Below the pieces are notes generated by a model. That model saw only the letters and a list, made by a program, of their open reading frames with translations, did not search any database and had not been told where the DNA came from. A stretch of DNA of 64,000 bases from Arcanobacterium sp. Its GTDB lineage: Bacteria; Actinomycetota; Actinomycetes; Actinomycetales; Actinomycetaceae. The stretch is from the NCBI GenBank assembly GCA_022783665.1, contig JALFZJ010000062.1, forward strand, positions 1-64,000, read 5' to 3'. Shown piece after piece: positions 52,360 to 62,973 of this stretch. The position numbers and the translations under genes are program-made. Position 1 is the first letter of the stretch, and the number at the start of each line of letters is the position of its first letter.

Positions 52360-55170
52360 TTATTCCAGTGCATGTGTGCTCACTGTGGTGTTTGCTTTGA
52401 TGCGGCACCAGAGCGTATGCGATTCACCGAGATCGAGGAGGACTGTGGCCGCCAGGCCAGGAATAAGCAGAATAAAGCCCATCCCGGGCAAAGCGATTCC
52501 AGAATCATTCACGGCGAAGGCAATACCGAGGCACACCACCACTGAAAGCAGTGTGGCGCCAATGGGTGAATAGGCTATCTTCCGAAGCCGTTTCGATGTA
52601 GGCGCCGCACAAGATCGCCGAGAGCGCGCTGCAAGAGACTGTTGGTCGGCCCCGTTCCCGAACTGTTCTACTATGGCAGCGTGATCAAGCTGTGTATTCG
52701 CTACCCCGCGCTGTCGCTTGGCGAGCGACTCACCAGCCAATGCGGTGAGCACTCCTACGCAACGTGCACACAACCATGCCCACACAACAACGGCGAGGAA
52801 TATGATTCCCGCAAGTACGATCCAGCGGTGGCTTGATGTAACGAGGAGACGGAGGTTCACGCTCAGCTTGCGCACAATCACCTCTAATGCTTCGCCGTCT
52901 ATCACAGATTGTACGAAGCCACCTAAATGCGTGCGCGCCTGAGGCCCGCGAAGCCAATCGAGTATTGCTGCAGCAAGCGCAAGCACAACCCCTCCAGCTA
53001 CTACCACTGCCAGACGCCGCATGCTCATCCTTATACCGCTCATCAAGGCTGCAAGGAGCACCACCGCAGGTAGGAGAGCGATTGCACCGCCGAAGTCTGC
53101 GCCAAGAGTTGGCCACACACCGATTGCTATAGCAATAGCGCCAATCAGCATAATGAGAAGGCTTACGAGCACGCGTTTCATGCGCAACCTGATCAGTAGA
53201 GCGCCAAGCCCGCCTAGCCCCAGGATGAGTCCGGTCGCTTCAAGGGCGAAGGCTTCGTTGCCGAGTCCATAGAAACGTGCCCCGAGAAGGGTATTGAAAC
53301 CGATAGGGGAATCAGCAAGCACTCGCGATCCGCCAACGACGTCTCCAAGAATTGCTATGGCTGTGGCACTGCCAAGAAGGCACAATGGTGCGAACACATG
53401 GATGCGCGCGCTCACCAAGGCGATGACGGCCATCACGGCGCTAATGGCGGCAATGCTAGTGTATAGTGCACTGCCTGGGTTGGGCTTCTCCCACCAGTGG
53501 TAGAGCCATGTGCTCACAAAGGTGCCGAGAGGGATTGCGCTCACCCACAAGCCCATATAGGCAACAGTGCAGCGCACGGTCGTGATACTAAGGGCTTTGC
53601 TGGGATACCTAAGCCATCTTCCGGCAGTACGCCACACGTTCCCCTCAGCGATTCGCTCAAGCCGTTTAGGCAGGCGGGTCCGGCGTGAAGGGCGCACAGC
53701 CCCGTAAAGCATAAGTGTAGCCGATAGCGTAAAAGCTATAACGATCCAGGTGAGGTTGCGGATGTATTTGCCACGTAGTGCACGCACGGCGGCAGCTTTC
53801 TGCGCATTAGACTCTAGGTGATCGACGCGCTCGGTGAAGCAGATGCCTGTTGGATGGCATTGCGAATACTCTGCATTCGTATCTGCGCTGGTGATCGTGC
53901 CTTCGGCTATGTGCATCGGCACATTGGCAAATGATTGCGCGGCCGCACTGCCGATTGTGCTCAGGCTAATTCCCAGATCTGCCAGTACGCTCGGCACCAC
54001 TGATTGATAGCTGACTGTGCCTGGCTGGCGCACCTGGGTGGACCACGCTAAACCGCCACTACCAAGCATATCCGCGAGCGCACCGCTTCCCCCTTGGCTG
54101 GCATCGCCCCCTGCGCTCGCATCTCTTGATGAGCTAGCGCCGTGGATTTGATTGGGGGCAGTAAACCCACCAGCAGAGGCCGGCGTCTTCCCTCCGAAAG
54201 AAACGAAACCGGGTTGCATCACATCGCTTGACGAAAGCGACTGCAAAGACAAAACGTACACTTTGGTGCCTTGTGGCACAGATTCGAGTACGGTATCGAG
54301 CCGTCTCACAGCACGCTGCGCCTGAAACACCCGGTAACTCTCGGGGAGCACGATCTGTTGATCGCGCTCGTATTCTGAGGTGACGTCGCTCGGCAGGAGT
54401 AGCGATAACGGGGAGGACGCCGCTGCGTTACGTTCCGGATCGAGTTCGAAGTTGGCTGCCGAAACACTTGCAACCGTAAGTTCATGATCGTGCACCGAAG
54501 TGGCAATCTCGGATGCCAGATCTGCATTCGGTGCGGGCGCAGAAGTATAGTTTTCAGGCACTGTACCTTCAGAATCAACCAGGAGAGCCGCGGCCTCAGA
54601 GCCAATAACGCGAGTGGATACCCCTTCGCCGGCTATCACATCACCGAATGCGCCCAGGAAATGACCGGTCTGTGCAAGGGTGGTGTGAACGTCGTCCGAG
54701 CGTGCGATCGCTCCCCAGCCAGGAAGCTTCCATCCGCCGCGTATTGGGCGGATCGAACATGTGGGAAACGCGCTCACTGATTCGTTGGCCACCTGCTGCC
54801 CAGCACCCATGGCAAGTGCTACATCAATAGGGCAGCCCCAGCCGCTTACGATCGGGGGAACGAGGTTAAACATTGTGCCACTTGCGGCCCATTGCGCGAG
54901 TGAAGGTGTATCCGTGGCATTGATCTGATTCCACTGGATCGCGTTCGTCAATAGCACAAGCACGGGTGGCGAAGTATGCTCGCCCTTGTGTTGTGTATTT
55001 ACACTCTGCGTGCCAAGTGGTGAAGCAGCATAAGCGGATCGTGGGGTCGCCACGAATACTGATGCCATCGCCGCGAGTATGGCTAGCACAGCAATCAGCG
55101 CTCGCGAGTGGTTCCGCATGTGAATACTCGCAGCCGCCCCAGTATGTGGCTGCGATGTTCTAGTACTCAT
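52360..55170 (-). CDS. Secreted phosphatase-like domain fused to polytopic membrane domain (paralogue A)
   Basis: A 936-aa protein of unknown function. A signal peptide (about residues 25-48, ending AYAAS) leads to an extracellular domain (about 55-460) that resembles alkaline-phosphatase-fold proteins (ATDTPSLAQWAASGTM; SYQSVVPSVLADLGI). From about residue 468 there are about ten membrane helices. Conserved loop motifs are GARFYGLGNEAFALE, GADFGGAIALL, DWLRGPQARTHLGGFVQSVI and VNDSGIALP. The usual metal Asp is replaced (LLTNAIQW), so the domain may be inactive. The same layout and motifs recur in the protein at 60493. ATG 55119 is an alternative start. Confidence 0.8.
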   Translation of the reverse strand: MSTRTSQPHTGAAASIHMRNHSRALIAVLAILAAMASVFVATPRSAYAASPLGTQSVNTQHKGEHTSPPVLVLLTNAIQWNQINATDTPSLAQWAASGTMFNLVPPIVSGWGCPIDVALAMGAGQQVANESVSAFPTCSIRPIRGGWKLPGWGAIARSDDVHTTLAQTGHFLGAFGDVIAGEGVSTRVIGSEAAALLVDSEGTVPENYTSAPAPNADLASEIATSVHDHELTVASVSAANFELDPERNAAASSPLSLLLPSDVTSEYERDQQIVLPESYRVFQAQRAVRRLDTVLESVPQGTKVYVLSLQSLSSSDVMQPGFVSFGGKTPASAGGFTAPNQIHGASSSRDASAGGDASQGGSGALADMLGSGGLAWSTQVRQPGTVSYQSVVPSVLADLGISLSTIGSAAAQSFANVPMHIAEGTITSADTNAEYSQCHPTGICFTERVDHLESNAQKAAAVRALRGKYIRNLTWIVIAFTLSATLMLYGAVRPSRRTRLPKRLERIAEGNVWRTAGRWLRYPSKALSITTVRCTVAYMGLWVSAIPLGTFVSTWLYHWWEKPNPGSALYTSIAAISAVMAVIALVSARIHVFAPLCLLGSATAIAILGDVVGGSRVLADSPIGFNTLLGARFYGLGNEAFALEATGLILGLGGLGALLIRLRMKRVLVSLLIMLIGAIAIAIGVWPTLGADFGGAIALLPAVVLLAALMSGIRMSMRRLAVVVAGGVVLALAAAILDWLRGPQARTHLGGFVQSVIDGEALEVIVRKLSVNLRLLVTSSHRWIVLAGIIFLAVVVWAWLCARCVGVLTALAGESLAKRQRGVANTQLDHAAIVEQFGNGADQQSLAARSRRSCAAPTSKRLRKIAYSPIGATLLSVVVCLGIAFAVNDSGIALPGMGFILLIPGLAATVLLDLGESHTLWCRIKANTTVSTHALE

Positions 55171-55206
55171 AGCAGATCGCCCAACCGACTCATCGTTGCC
55201 ACCTGC

Positions 55207-56160
55207 TCACAGCAACAATTCAAGGGCGAGTGCAGCGCCATCGCGTTCGATAGGATCGGTGACGACGCTCGCTACCGATTCCACGTGCTTACGGCCAGTT
55301 TTCATCGCGATTCCCACACCCGCCCAGCGCAGCATCTCCACATCATTGCGTGAATCACCGATAGCTACAGTATGAGCTGTAGGGATGCCGAGTGCCTCGC
55401 AGACTTCTGCGAGGCCAGTAGCTTTTGATACTGCTGCCGGTGCGAAATCGATCCAGCCGTTAAAGCCCGGCGTAGCTTCAGCGTCGGTGAGGTTCATCTG
55501 CTCCACCATCGGGAAGAAGTGCCCTGGGGAAACGTCTGGTGCGCAGGCAACGAGGCGAAGAAGATCGTCGTCATTCATCATCTCGTGCTTGCTCACTACT
55601 TCGGCCTGGGCGAGCAGAGCGCCATCAGGAAACCCAGGGGTGATGCGCAGCTTATTGTGCAAAGACTCGGCAGCAAATTCAACGCGTTCAAACCTCTCCT
55701 CAAGCATCGTAATCGTAGTGTGAGGATTAAACGTGTGTTGGGAGAACGTGAAAAGATCGGGCTCAGGCGCACGATTCACGCTAGGCACCTGCGTGTTATG
55801 GCGTTCGTCGAAACTGTGATTAATGGTGAGCACGAGTGCGCCATTGGTGACGACGGCAAAACCCGCGTCGATCCCGAGCTGTTGAAGCGCAAGCTGAGCC
55901 TCGATTACTGGCCGGCCGGTGCTCAATACAATGTGTGTGCCTGCTTCAAGATGGTTATGGATAGCTCGAGCAACACGAGGCGAGAGTTCGTTGAAATTCG
56001 CGATAAGCGTGCCATCTACATCGAGGGCGATCAGGAGGTCTGGCCCAGCTGAAGGGATGGTGGCATCGTCGAATGCCACCTGAAGGCGAGAGGAGGTGCT
56101 GGCGGAATCGGCCTGCCCCCATGAGGGGTTTGGGCGATCACTATGAGACGCCGGATTCAT
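55207..56160 (-). CDS. HAD-family (Cof-type) hydrolase
   Basis: A 317-aa HAD-IIB phosphatase. The nucleophile motif is LLIALDVDGTLIANFNEL, motif III Lys is near KATGLAEVCEALG and motif IV is VAIGDSRNDVEML. The cap domain covers the middle. The N-terminus has about 40 residues before the fold, some Ser/Pro-rich. ATG 56160 is preceded by AGAGGAGGAGG. It is 36 bp upstream of paralogue A on the same strand. Sugar-phosphate substrates are typical; the actual one is unknown. Confidence 0.9.
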   Translation of the reverse strand: MNPASHSDRPNPSWGQADSASTSSRLQVAFDDATIPSAGPDLLIALDVDGTLIANFNELSPRVARAIHNHLEAGTHIVLSTGRPVIEAQLALQQLGIDAGFAVVTNGALVLTINHSFDERHNTQVPSVNRAPEPDLFTFSQHTFNPHTTITMLEERFERVEFAAESLHNKLRITPGFPDGALLAQAEVVSKHEMMNDDDLLRLVACAPDVSPGHFFPMVEQMNLTDAEATPGFNGWIDFAPAAVSKATGLAEVCEALGIPTAHTVAIGDSRNDVEMLRWAGVGIAMKTGRKHVESVASVVTDPIERDGAALALELLL

Positions 56161-56339
56161 GCCTCCTCCTCTCACATTCGCTATCGGGTTCGTGTGTTGC
56201 AGCGGCTAGTGGTAATGCTGATGAGGCATTCTGTTCGCTGTGCATCACTTGGTGCCCTATGGTTTTACACGTTCTGGCTTGCTGTGATGTGGCTACTCGG
56301 TTTGTTGCGGCCTAGCTGGTAGTAGGCAGGCCGTGAATC

Positions 56340-57620
56340 TCACTTCGCTTTCGCCATGGGTTCGATCACCTCACGCCCGCCAAGATATGGACGTAATGCC
56401 TTCGGAATGTAGAGCGAGCCGTCTGCCTGCTGATGATTTTCAAACATGGCCACCAGCCAACGCGTGGTGGCAAGTGTACCGTTCAATGTGGCACACGCGG
56501 CTGTGCCGTGCTCGCCGCGATAGCGTTCATTAAGACGCCGCGCCTGGAATGTTGTGCAGTTCGAGGTAGAAGTGACTTCCATGTATCGGTTTTGTGTGGG
56601 AAGCCATGCCTCGCAGTCAAACTTCTGTGCGGCACTGGAGCCAAGATCGCCTGCAGCGGTGTTGATTACGCGGTATGGAAGCTCCACCTTGTTGATCATT
56701 TCCTCTTCCCATGCGAGGAAACGCTGATGCTCTTCACGGGCATCTTCGGGGGCACAGTAGGAGAACATTTCAACTTTGTTGAACTGATGTACGCGGATAA
56801 TGCCGCGTGTATCACGCCCTGCTGCGCCTGCTTCGCGGCGATAGCATGTGCTCCAGCCCGCATATCGAAGCGGACCGGCCGAAAGATCAATGATTTCGTC
56901 TTTGTGGTAGCCAGCTAGAGCAACTTCGGAAGTTCCGGTGAGGTACAGATCGTCTGCGGGGAGGTAGTAGATTTCGTCCGAATGGGCGCCAAGGAAGCCC
57001 GTACCGCCCATGATGTTCGGATTGACGAGCGTGGGAGTGGTGAGAAGAGTAAAACCATACTGCTCGGCTTGGTCTGCCGCCGCCGTCAGCAATGCTAATT
57101 CGAGACGTGCACCGATACCCTTCAAGTAGTAGAAACGAGAGCCCGATACTTTAGCACCGCGCGCCATATCGAGAGCGTCAATACCTTCGGCCACGTCAAG
57201 ATGATCTTTGGGTTCGAAGCCTTCAGCGGAGAAATCGCGCGGGGTGCCAACCTCGCGAAGCACAACGTAATCCTCTTCGCCACCCGTGGGTACGCCGTCT
57301 TCAATAAGATTAGGTAGGCGCATCATAGCGGCAGTGAAATCTTCATTCGCGGCATTCGATTCGGCCTCTAGAGCTTTCACCTGCTCGGCCATCTCCTTCG
57401 CCTGAGCGAGAATCGTGACACGCTCTTCAGGGCTGGCTTTACCAATCGTGCGTGATAGCGCCTTCTGCTCCGCGCGTAGCTCCTCGAAGGCCTGTAGTTT
57501 GTTGCGGCGCGTGGCGTCTGCTGCCATGACGTCGTCTACAAGGCTTTCGCTTTCGCCGCGCGCACGCTGTGAGGCGCGTACAAGCTCTGGATTCTCACGG
57601 ATTACTCGAATGTCGATCAT
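56340..57620 (-). CDS. serS: Seryl-tRNA synthetase
   Basis: A 426-aa class II synthetase. The N-terminal coiled-coil arm (residues 1-105) is followed by the catalytic core: [14 protein letters not shown], motif 2 [20 protein letters not shown] and [17 protein letters not shown], and motif 3 [17 protein letters not shown] with the catalytic Arg. [20 protein letters not shown] is conserved. It heads a minus-strand group that continues with the HAD gene after a 179-bp gap. serS beside pheA is the usual actinobacterial order. Confidence 0.97.
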   Translation of the reverse strand: MIDIRVIRENPELVRASQRARGESESLVDDVMAADATRRNKLQAFEELRAEQKALSRTIGKASPEERVTILAQAKEMAEQVKALEAESNAANEDFTAAMMRLPNLIEDGVPTGGEEDYVVLREVGTPRDFSAEGFEPKDHLDVAEGIDALDMARGAKVSGSRFYYLKGIGARLELALLTAAADQAEQYGFTLLTTPTLVNPNIMGGTGFLGAHSDEIYYLPADDLYLTGTSEVALAGYHKDEIIDLSAGPLRYAGWSTCYRREAGAAGRDTRGIIRVHQFNKVEMFSYCAPEDAREEHQRFLAWEEEMINKVELPYRVINTAAGDLGSSAAQKFDCEAWLPTQNRYMEVTSTSNCTTFQARRLNERYRGEHGTAACATLNGTLATTRWLVAMFENHQQADGSLYIPKALRPYLGGREVIEPMAKAK

Positions 57621-57944
57621 GGTTCAAGGATATACGCAATCCGAGCCTGCAAGGTATTTGCGAGGATCCTGATCTATTGTGACGCGTCAAGTGTTCGATT
57701 CGTATTACCGTTTGAGTCCAAATGGCGATGACTGGTCGGTGAACCTGGAGTTGTGGTGTCGTAAGCGAGGTGCATCATGCCGTATCTGATTGACATTGGT
57801 ATCGTCATCTGAGCTAGCCTACAAACGCTTGTTCATGGATTGATAGCAGTTGCATGTCGAATGGTTCGAAAAACCTCCTAACTCGTCTATAGGTTCAGCC
57901 AGACATGCGCAGGTTTTTCCAATCGGCTGGTATAGGCTTAGTGC
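57621..57944. promoter_or_regulatory. Divergent intergenic region serS / diacylglycerol kinase
   Basis: This 324-bp gap has no supported gene. It must hold the divergent promoters. TATAGG (57931-57936) lies 8 bp before ATG 57945, a possible -10 box of a leaderless transcript. No T-box or other RNA switch was seen for serS. Confidence 0.4.
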
Positions 57945-59156
57945 ATGACGTGGACTCTTTTTCTTGCGGTGCTCGCCCTGGTGCTTTCAGTGGTGGTGCT
58001 CGTGATGCTACTGACGCAAAGGAAACTGTTGCGCGCCACTATTCGTAGCGTGAAGGAACTTGCCAAACAGCACGGCTCTCATGCCGCAGTGCCGATGAGC
58101 TCCACCGCGCAAAATGCCGCCTACGTTGTGTACAACCCGAGCAAGAATATCGACTGGGATTACCTAAAAGACGTCGTTCAGTCCACAGCGATCGAAGCCT
58201 CCCTGCCTGAGCCCGTCTGGCTGGCCACAACCGTAGAGGATCCAGGCGGCGGCCAGGCACGGCAAGCTATTGAAGCGGGGGCATCCGTAGTGATAGCGGT
58301 AGGTGGGGATGGAACCATTCGCACTGTTGCTCAAGAGCTTGCCGGAAGTGATGTGCCCTTGGGTATTCTGCCGGCGGGCACCGGCAACCTTCTGGCTCGA
58401 AACCTTCAACTCCCTCTCGACTCTATGCGCGACGCAGTGATTACGGCTCTCACCGGCCGTGAGAAACGCCTCGACGTCGGCTGGCTCATTATCGATGAGT
58501 CTCTAGTTGCCGATGATCTTACTGATCGCGAACGCCACGCGCTTGAGAAAAACGCGCGAAAGAGCCGCAAGTATCGTGAGGCAGATCCTGATTCGCTCCA
58601 GCCAGTTGCTCGTGGCAGATACGCCTATACGGTGATCGGCGGGGTGGGGTTCGATGCGGACATTATGAACTCGGCGGATTCTTCGTTGAAATCGAAGTTT
58701 GGGTGGATCGCATACGTAGGTGCCGCTATACCGCACATGTTTACGTCAAAAATCAGTGCACGAATCACGTTAGGCAAATCTGATGAGGCTATCGTGGCGC
58801 AGCTGCGCTCGGTGATGTTTTTGAACTGTGCTGAGCTCCCGGGCGGATTCTCCCTCGATAGACGCGCAGATCCATCGGATGGGTGGCTTGAGCTTGCTGC
58901 ACTTGATGTGCGTGGAGGGCTCATCGGCTGGGCTGATCTTGCACGGCGTGTAGGCCTTGAGACGGCGGGTTTCAAGGCGAGTTTGCCCACGATAGAGTCG
59001 CTATCGGGTGAGGTGCGCACACACCGCGTGCAAGAATGCCGAGTCGAATTTGATATGCCTCAGCAGGTTGAAGTTGATGGTGATGTGCTCGGATACGCCC
59101 GATCTGTGCGTACCGAAGTGCAGCATGGCGCGTTGCGTGTGCGCGTGCGGGTATGA
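57945..59156 (+). CDS. Diacylglycerol kinase-family lipid kinase
   Basis: A 403-aa DAGK/YegS-type kinase with an N-terminal membrane helix (residues 4-24). The catalytic domain has VIAVGGDGTIRTVAQELAG and LGILPAGTGNLLARNL. The C-terminal part includes EVDGDVLGYARSVRTEV. Such enzymes phosphorylate diacylglycerol or related lipids, feeding phospholipid recycling after lipid-linked wall steps. It is divergent from serS and convergent with pheA. Confidence 0.93.
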   Translation: MTWTLFLAVLALVLSVVVLVMLLTQRKLLRATIRSVKELAKQHGSHAAVPMSSTAQNAAYVVYNPSKNIDWDYLKDVVQSTAIEASLPEPVWLATTVEDPGGGQARQAIEAGASVVIAVGGDGTIRTVAQELAGSDVPLGILPAGTGNLLARNLQLPLDSMRDAVITALTGREKRLDVGWLIIDESLVADDLTDRERHALEKNARKSRKYREADPDSLQPVARGRYAYTVIGGVGFDADIMNSADSSLKSKFGWIAYVGAAIPHMFTSKISARITLGKSDEAIVAQLRSVMFLNCAELPGGFSLDRRADPSDGWLELAALDVRGGLIGWADLARRVGLETAGFKASLPTIESLSGEVRTHRVQECRVEFDMPQQVEVDGDVLGYARSVRTEVQHGALRVRVRV

Positions 59157-59299
59157 TGAGCTTTTCTCGTTGTGTGTGTATTTCGAAAGCCATTGTGGGG
59201 CTCGTGTGGTCGATTTAGTTCGCGTTAGCATCGACTTTCTGTTTGGCTAGGGCGTCAGCACACGCTGGAGACTGTGGCTGCTGTGCGTAACCACAAATT

Positions 59300-60229
59300 C
59301 TATTGGTGGGATGCGCGCAGCAAGTTCTCCACCCACACGCGCCCAGACTTGAAATCCTCATCACTCGTACCTGCACGGAGTTTGACCTTCGTGCCGTGGA
59401 ATGACGGATATGAGCCGAGAAAAGTAACCTTCGGGCTTACGCGGTGCAAGCCGATCAAAGCGGCCTGGATGCGTTCATCGAAAAGATGGCCTTCGGCGTC
59501 TATCGAAAAGGCATAGCGGCCAAGTGAATCACCAACCGGGCGCGATTCGATGCGTGAAAGGTTGATGCCGCGAATCGCAAACTGTTGCAGCATTGTGAGT
59601 AGAGCGCCCGCTTCATCTGCGGGAAGTTGCACCATCAGTGTGGTCTTATCCGCGCCGGTACGTTCAGGTACTCGGCCTGCCGGGCCGATCATCACAAAAC
59701 GAGTGACGGCGTCTGGGTTGTCTGCGACGTCTGTGTGCAGCACGTGCAGCCCGTACTGTTCGGCAGCAAGAGGGGAGACGAGCGTCGCCTCATAGCCGGG
59801 ATCATCGCTTTCGGCAAGCCCCTGCGCTCCTGCAGCGGTGGATGATGCAGGAAGATGTGAGACGCCGGGAAGGTTCGCGTAGATCCAGTCGCGGCACTGC
59901 GTCCATGCAGCGCGATGGGTGGATATGCGATGAATATCTTCCATACGCGTACCTGGCTTTACTGCCAGCACGAACGTGATATTGACGAGCACTTCTGCTT
60001 GGATCGTGAGGTCTGAATCTTTGGCAAGTGAATCGAGGGTGGCGTTGATGCCTCCTTCTACCGAGTTTTCGATCGGCACCACTGCGTAGTCTGCTGTACC
60101 GTCGCGCACCATGTTGATTGCGCGAGGTGTATCGATGGCAGGAATATGCTCTGTTTCCTGCTCTGTAGCAATCTGGTTGAGGGCTTGCTGGCAGAAAGTT
60201 CCACGCGGGCCGAGGAAAGAAAAACGCAT
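59300..60229 (-). CDS. pheA: Prephenate dehydratase
   Basis: A 309-aa enzyme that makes phenylpyruvate for Phe synthesis. FLGPRGTFCQQALNQ opens the protein, and the catalytic core has VPIENSVEGGINATLDSLA. The C-terminal ACT domain carries the ESRPVGDSLGRYAF allosteric site for feedback by Phe. ATG 60229 is the natural start; the longer frame to 60373 adds 48 unsupported residues. It lies next to the DAG-kinase gene, convergent with it. Confidence 0.96.
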   Translation of the reverse strand: MRFSFLGPRGTFCQQALNQIATEQETEHIPAIDTPRAINMVRDGTADYAVVPIENSVEGGINATLDSLAKDSDLTIQAEVLVNITFVLAVKPGTRMEDIHRISTHRAAWTQCRDWIYANLPGVSHLPASSTAAGAQGLAESDDPGYEATLVSPLAAEQYGLHVLHTDVADNPDAVTRFVMIGPAGRVPERTGADKTTLMVQLPADEAGALLTMLQQFAIRGINLSRIESRPVGDSLGRYAFSIDAEGHLFDERIQAALIGLHRVSPKVTFLGSYPSFHGTKVKLRAGTSDEDFKSGRVWVENLLRASHQ

Positions 60230-60492
60230 AGATACATTGTATACATGGTGAATGTTGACATTATGGGAGTGCCGGCCGGCGGGATGCGCACTCATTCGAT
60301 GAGGGCTTGCTGGCAGAGTGAACAGACCGTGATCTTTTGTGACAATGTGGGTGCGGTGTCTGGCTCGCCCCACGTATTACGAGCATATAGGCATGGCGGT
60401 GAGGAGAGTCAGCGTGATTATGCAGCGGCGAGCTGCTTTATGATTCGGCCGAGATATGGCTCGTGGGAGCCGTAGGCTTTAGGCTTGTATGT

Positions 60493-62973
60493 ATGAATGA
60501 TGGCCACGGCGAAGTGAAACGGCAGCATACCTACGGTGTGCTGGTGGTATTACTGTGTGCTTTAGCTGTGGTGATCGCATTGCCCAGGATCACGCCCAAT
60601 CCGATGGCAAGCTACTCGGGAATGGAGCCGCGTGCGCGCACAGTTGTTGTGCTCGGATTTACCGGTGTGCCGTGGAGCAGTGTTAATGCCAGTGATTCAC
60701 CGAATCTATACGCATTTGCCGGCGATTCAGCAATTGCGAACAATGTGGTGAAAACAGCATCGCCCTATGGGTGCCCGAACGCTGCATGGCTGACCCTCAA
60801 TGCGGGCAAACGGGCCCGAGATGCAATGGAATCAGGCTGCACGCCACAAGCTGTTCTGGAAGAGGTGAGCGCCTCTCATGCCGCGGGTACACAAGTTGGT
60901 GGAGCTGGCGCGAATGGATCGGGCGTTGCTGCAGCACGCGGTGGCGCCACAATCGCCGATTATGCTCGCTACCTTGAGGCAAATGCGGATAATCCCTCTG
61001 CTCCACAGTTCGGCAGTTTTGCGAAAGTACTTAATAATGCGGGCGTAAGCACAGCAGCTGTAGGCGCTGGTGCAAGCCTCGCCCTCGCAGATGCTACCGG
61101 CAGTGTGGCGGCGCTGGTAAAGCCACTTGTTTACGACGCTGGTATTGCCGCCGCGCCAGGCGAAGCCGTGCGCGGCGGGCTGGCTCACTTAGGAAATAGC
61201 GGCGGTGTAATGATCGTGGATTTGGGCAGCGTACGCTCGGCTGACTATCCCCTCGGCCAACCTGTGCAGACCCTAGGACGGGTGGCATCATCCTATAGTG
61301 CTCCACGTTTTGATACGTCCTATAATGCCGATCAAGTGCGGAGCCTCGATGCGGCTTTTGGAGAAGCACTCAGCGCGATTCCTGATGATGCCATCGTGAT
61401 TGCTGCTTCGCTGAGCGAGGCTGATCCAATCACTGATCGGATGCAGTATTTTGCACTGCGATCTGGCACAAGCCCAGCGGTGATCGGCGCCTCGCATAAT
61501 ACGCTCGGAGTGCTTGTAGCGCCGTCTACTCGCCGTATCGATCTGGTGCAAAGCACAGATATTCCTCCCACGGTTTTCGCCGCGCTTGGGATTGATCGCA
61601 GTGATGATCCGTTGATTCGAGAAGCGTTTATGGGTACGCCGCTGCGTATTGACTACCACCACAAGATCAAGGAGGATCGACCCGGTTCTGACGCCGCACA
61701 TGCCCAACCGGCAAACCCAACTATCAATAGGCACATTGCCACGTTAGTAGATTCGGTAAACCGTGCCATAGCAACGCACAGTTCCGTGGGCTGGTACATG
61801 ACGTTTCTTGGAGTTATCGGCCTTATCGCAATACCGGCCTTGCTATTCGCGTATCGCCGGCGATGGGCGAGCCGAGCTGTGCTCTACGGGAGCCTATGGG
61901 TGGGAGCGATCCCCGTGAGTGCTCTGTTGGTGAACCTCATCCCGTGGTGGCGTATGCCTTTTCCTCGGGTGATGATGTTCGCGATGATATATGCGGGCGC
62001 GGCTATCGCAAGCGCCGTAATTGGCTCGGCCGCATCCAGGTGGTATTCACACAAACGCACTGCTAGCAGCCAGCTCAACGAAGTGGGCGGGGCAGGGCTC
62101 ACGGCCGGTGGTATCCTCGCTTCCTTTACTCTCAGTGTTTTTATCGTAGACGCCGCATGGGGTTCGCCTTTGCATTCAACATCTGTGCTTGGCGGGCAGC
62201 AGCCTCAAGCAGGCGCACGATTCTACGGTTTTGGAAACTATGCGCATATCGTGATCGCGCTCAGTGCGCTGTACGTTGCTGTATGGCTGGCGTGGCGAAT
62301 TATCGAGCAACGCCTCTCAGGGGGCCGAGCTCTCACGGCCACGATTTTGGTGGGTGCAATTACGTTGTATGCGAGTGTGAGTACCGCAATCGGTGCGGAT
62401 TTCGGTGGCACACTGGGAATCATCGTAGCGTTCGTTATTGTGGGATTCGCCGTCTACGGTAAAAAACTACATCCGCGGACCATTGTGATCACCTTCGGTG
62501 TAGGAGTGATGGTGATGGCCGCTTTGGCGATATTGGATTGGATGCGCCCTCCAGAGTATCGCACTCATATCGGCAATTTCGTGCAAGAAATAATAGACGG
62601 CGGTTTCTTCCACGTGATCGCGCGCAAAGTTGCGTTTTTCGCGGGTACCGCCACGCCCCTCGCATGGCTGGGTACTCTTGCGGGTGTTGTGTTGTTGTAT
62701 GCGGTTGCCTACCGCGCGGTGCGTTGGTGGGAATCTCGCGAGGCAGCGGAGCTGGCGGAGGTTGGAATCGTCCCACGTGAAGGCGATACTTCACCTTCTG
62801 GCGTATCGCGTATCGGATACGCTCGGCGGTATTTCCACGCATTGTATTGGCATAGCGTCGCGGCTGCACTCGTGCTTATCGTCGTCTCTACCCTCATTAA
62901 TGATTCAGGTATTCTCATCCCATTCGTGGGCACCATGTTCATGGTGCCCACGTGGCTTGTACTCCACGAATAA
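60493..62973 (+). CDS. Secreted phosphatase-like domain fused to polytopic membrane domain (paralogue B)
   Basis: An 826-aa paralogue of the protein at 52360. A signal-anchor (about residues 12-34) precedes an extracellular domain (about 40-400) with NASDSPNLYAFAGDSAI, YGCPNAAWLTLNAGKR and STDIPPTVFAALGIDRSDDP, all echoing alkaline-phosphatase-superfamily motifs. Nine or ten membrane helices follow. The same loop motifs appear: GARFYGFGNYAHI, GADFGGTLGIIV, DWMRPPEYRTHIGNFVQEII and INDSGILIPF. Start ATG 60493 is preferred; GTG 60463 is possible. It is divergent from pheA, with a glycosyltransferase downstream. Confidence 0.8.
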   Translation: MNDGHGEVKRQHTYGVLVVLLCALAVVIALPRITPNPMASYSGMEPRARTVVVLGFTGVPWSSVNASDSPNLYAFAGDSAIANNVVKTASPYGCPNAAWLTLNAGKRARDAMESGCTPQAVLEEVSASHAAGTQVGGAGANGSGVAAARGGATIADYARYLEANADNPSAPQFGSFAKVLNNAGVSTAAVGAGASLALADATGSVAALVKPLVYDAGIAAAPGEAVRGGLAHLGNSGGVMIVDLGSVRSADYPLGQPVQTLGRVASSYSAPRFDTSYNADQVRSLDAAFGEALSAIPDDAIVIAASLSEADPITDRMQYFALRSGTSPAVIGASHNTLGVLVAPSTRRIDLVQSTDIPPTVFAALGIDRSDDPLIREAFMGTPLRIDYHHKIKEDRPGSDAAHAQPANPTINRHIATLVDSVNRAIATHSSVGWYMTFLGVIGLIAIPALLFAYRRRWASRAVLYGSLWVGAIPVSALLVNLIPWWRMPFPRVMMFAMIYAGAAIASAVIGSAASRWYSHKRTASSQLNEVGGAGLTAGGILASFTLSVFIVDAAWGSPLHSTSVLGGQQPQAGARFYGFGNYAHIVIALSALYVAVWLAWRIIEQRLSGGRALTATILVGAITLYASVSTAIGADFGGTLGIIVAFVIVGFAVYGKKLHPRTIVITFGVGVMVMAALAILDWMRPPEYRTHIGNFVQEIIDGGFFHVIARKVAFFAGTATPLAWLGTLAGVVLLYAVAYRAVRWWESREAAELAEVGIVPREGDTSPSGVSRIGYARRYFHALYWHSVAAALVLIVVSTLINDSGILIPFVGTMFMVPTWLVLHE

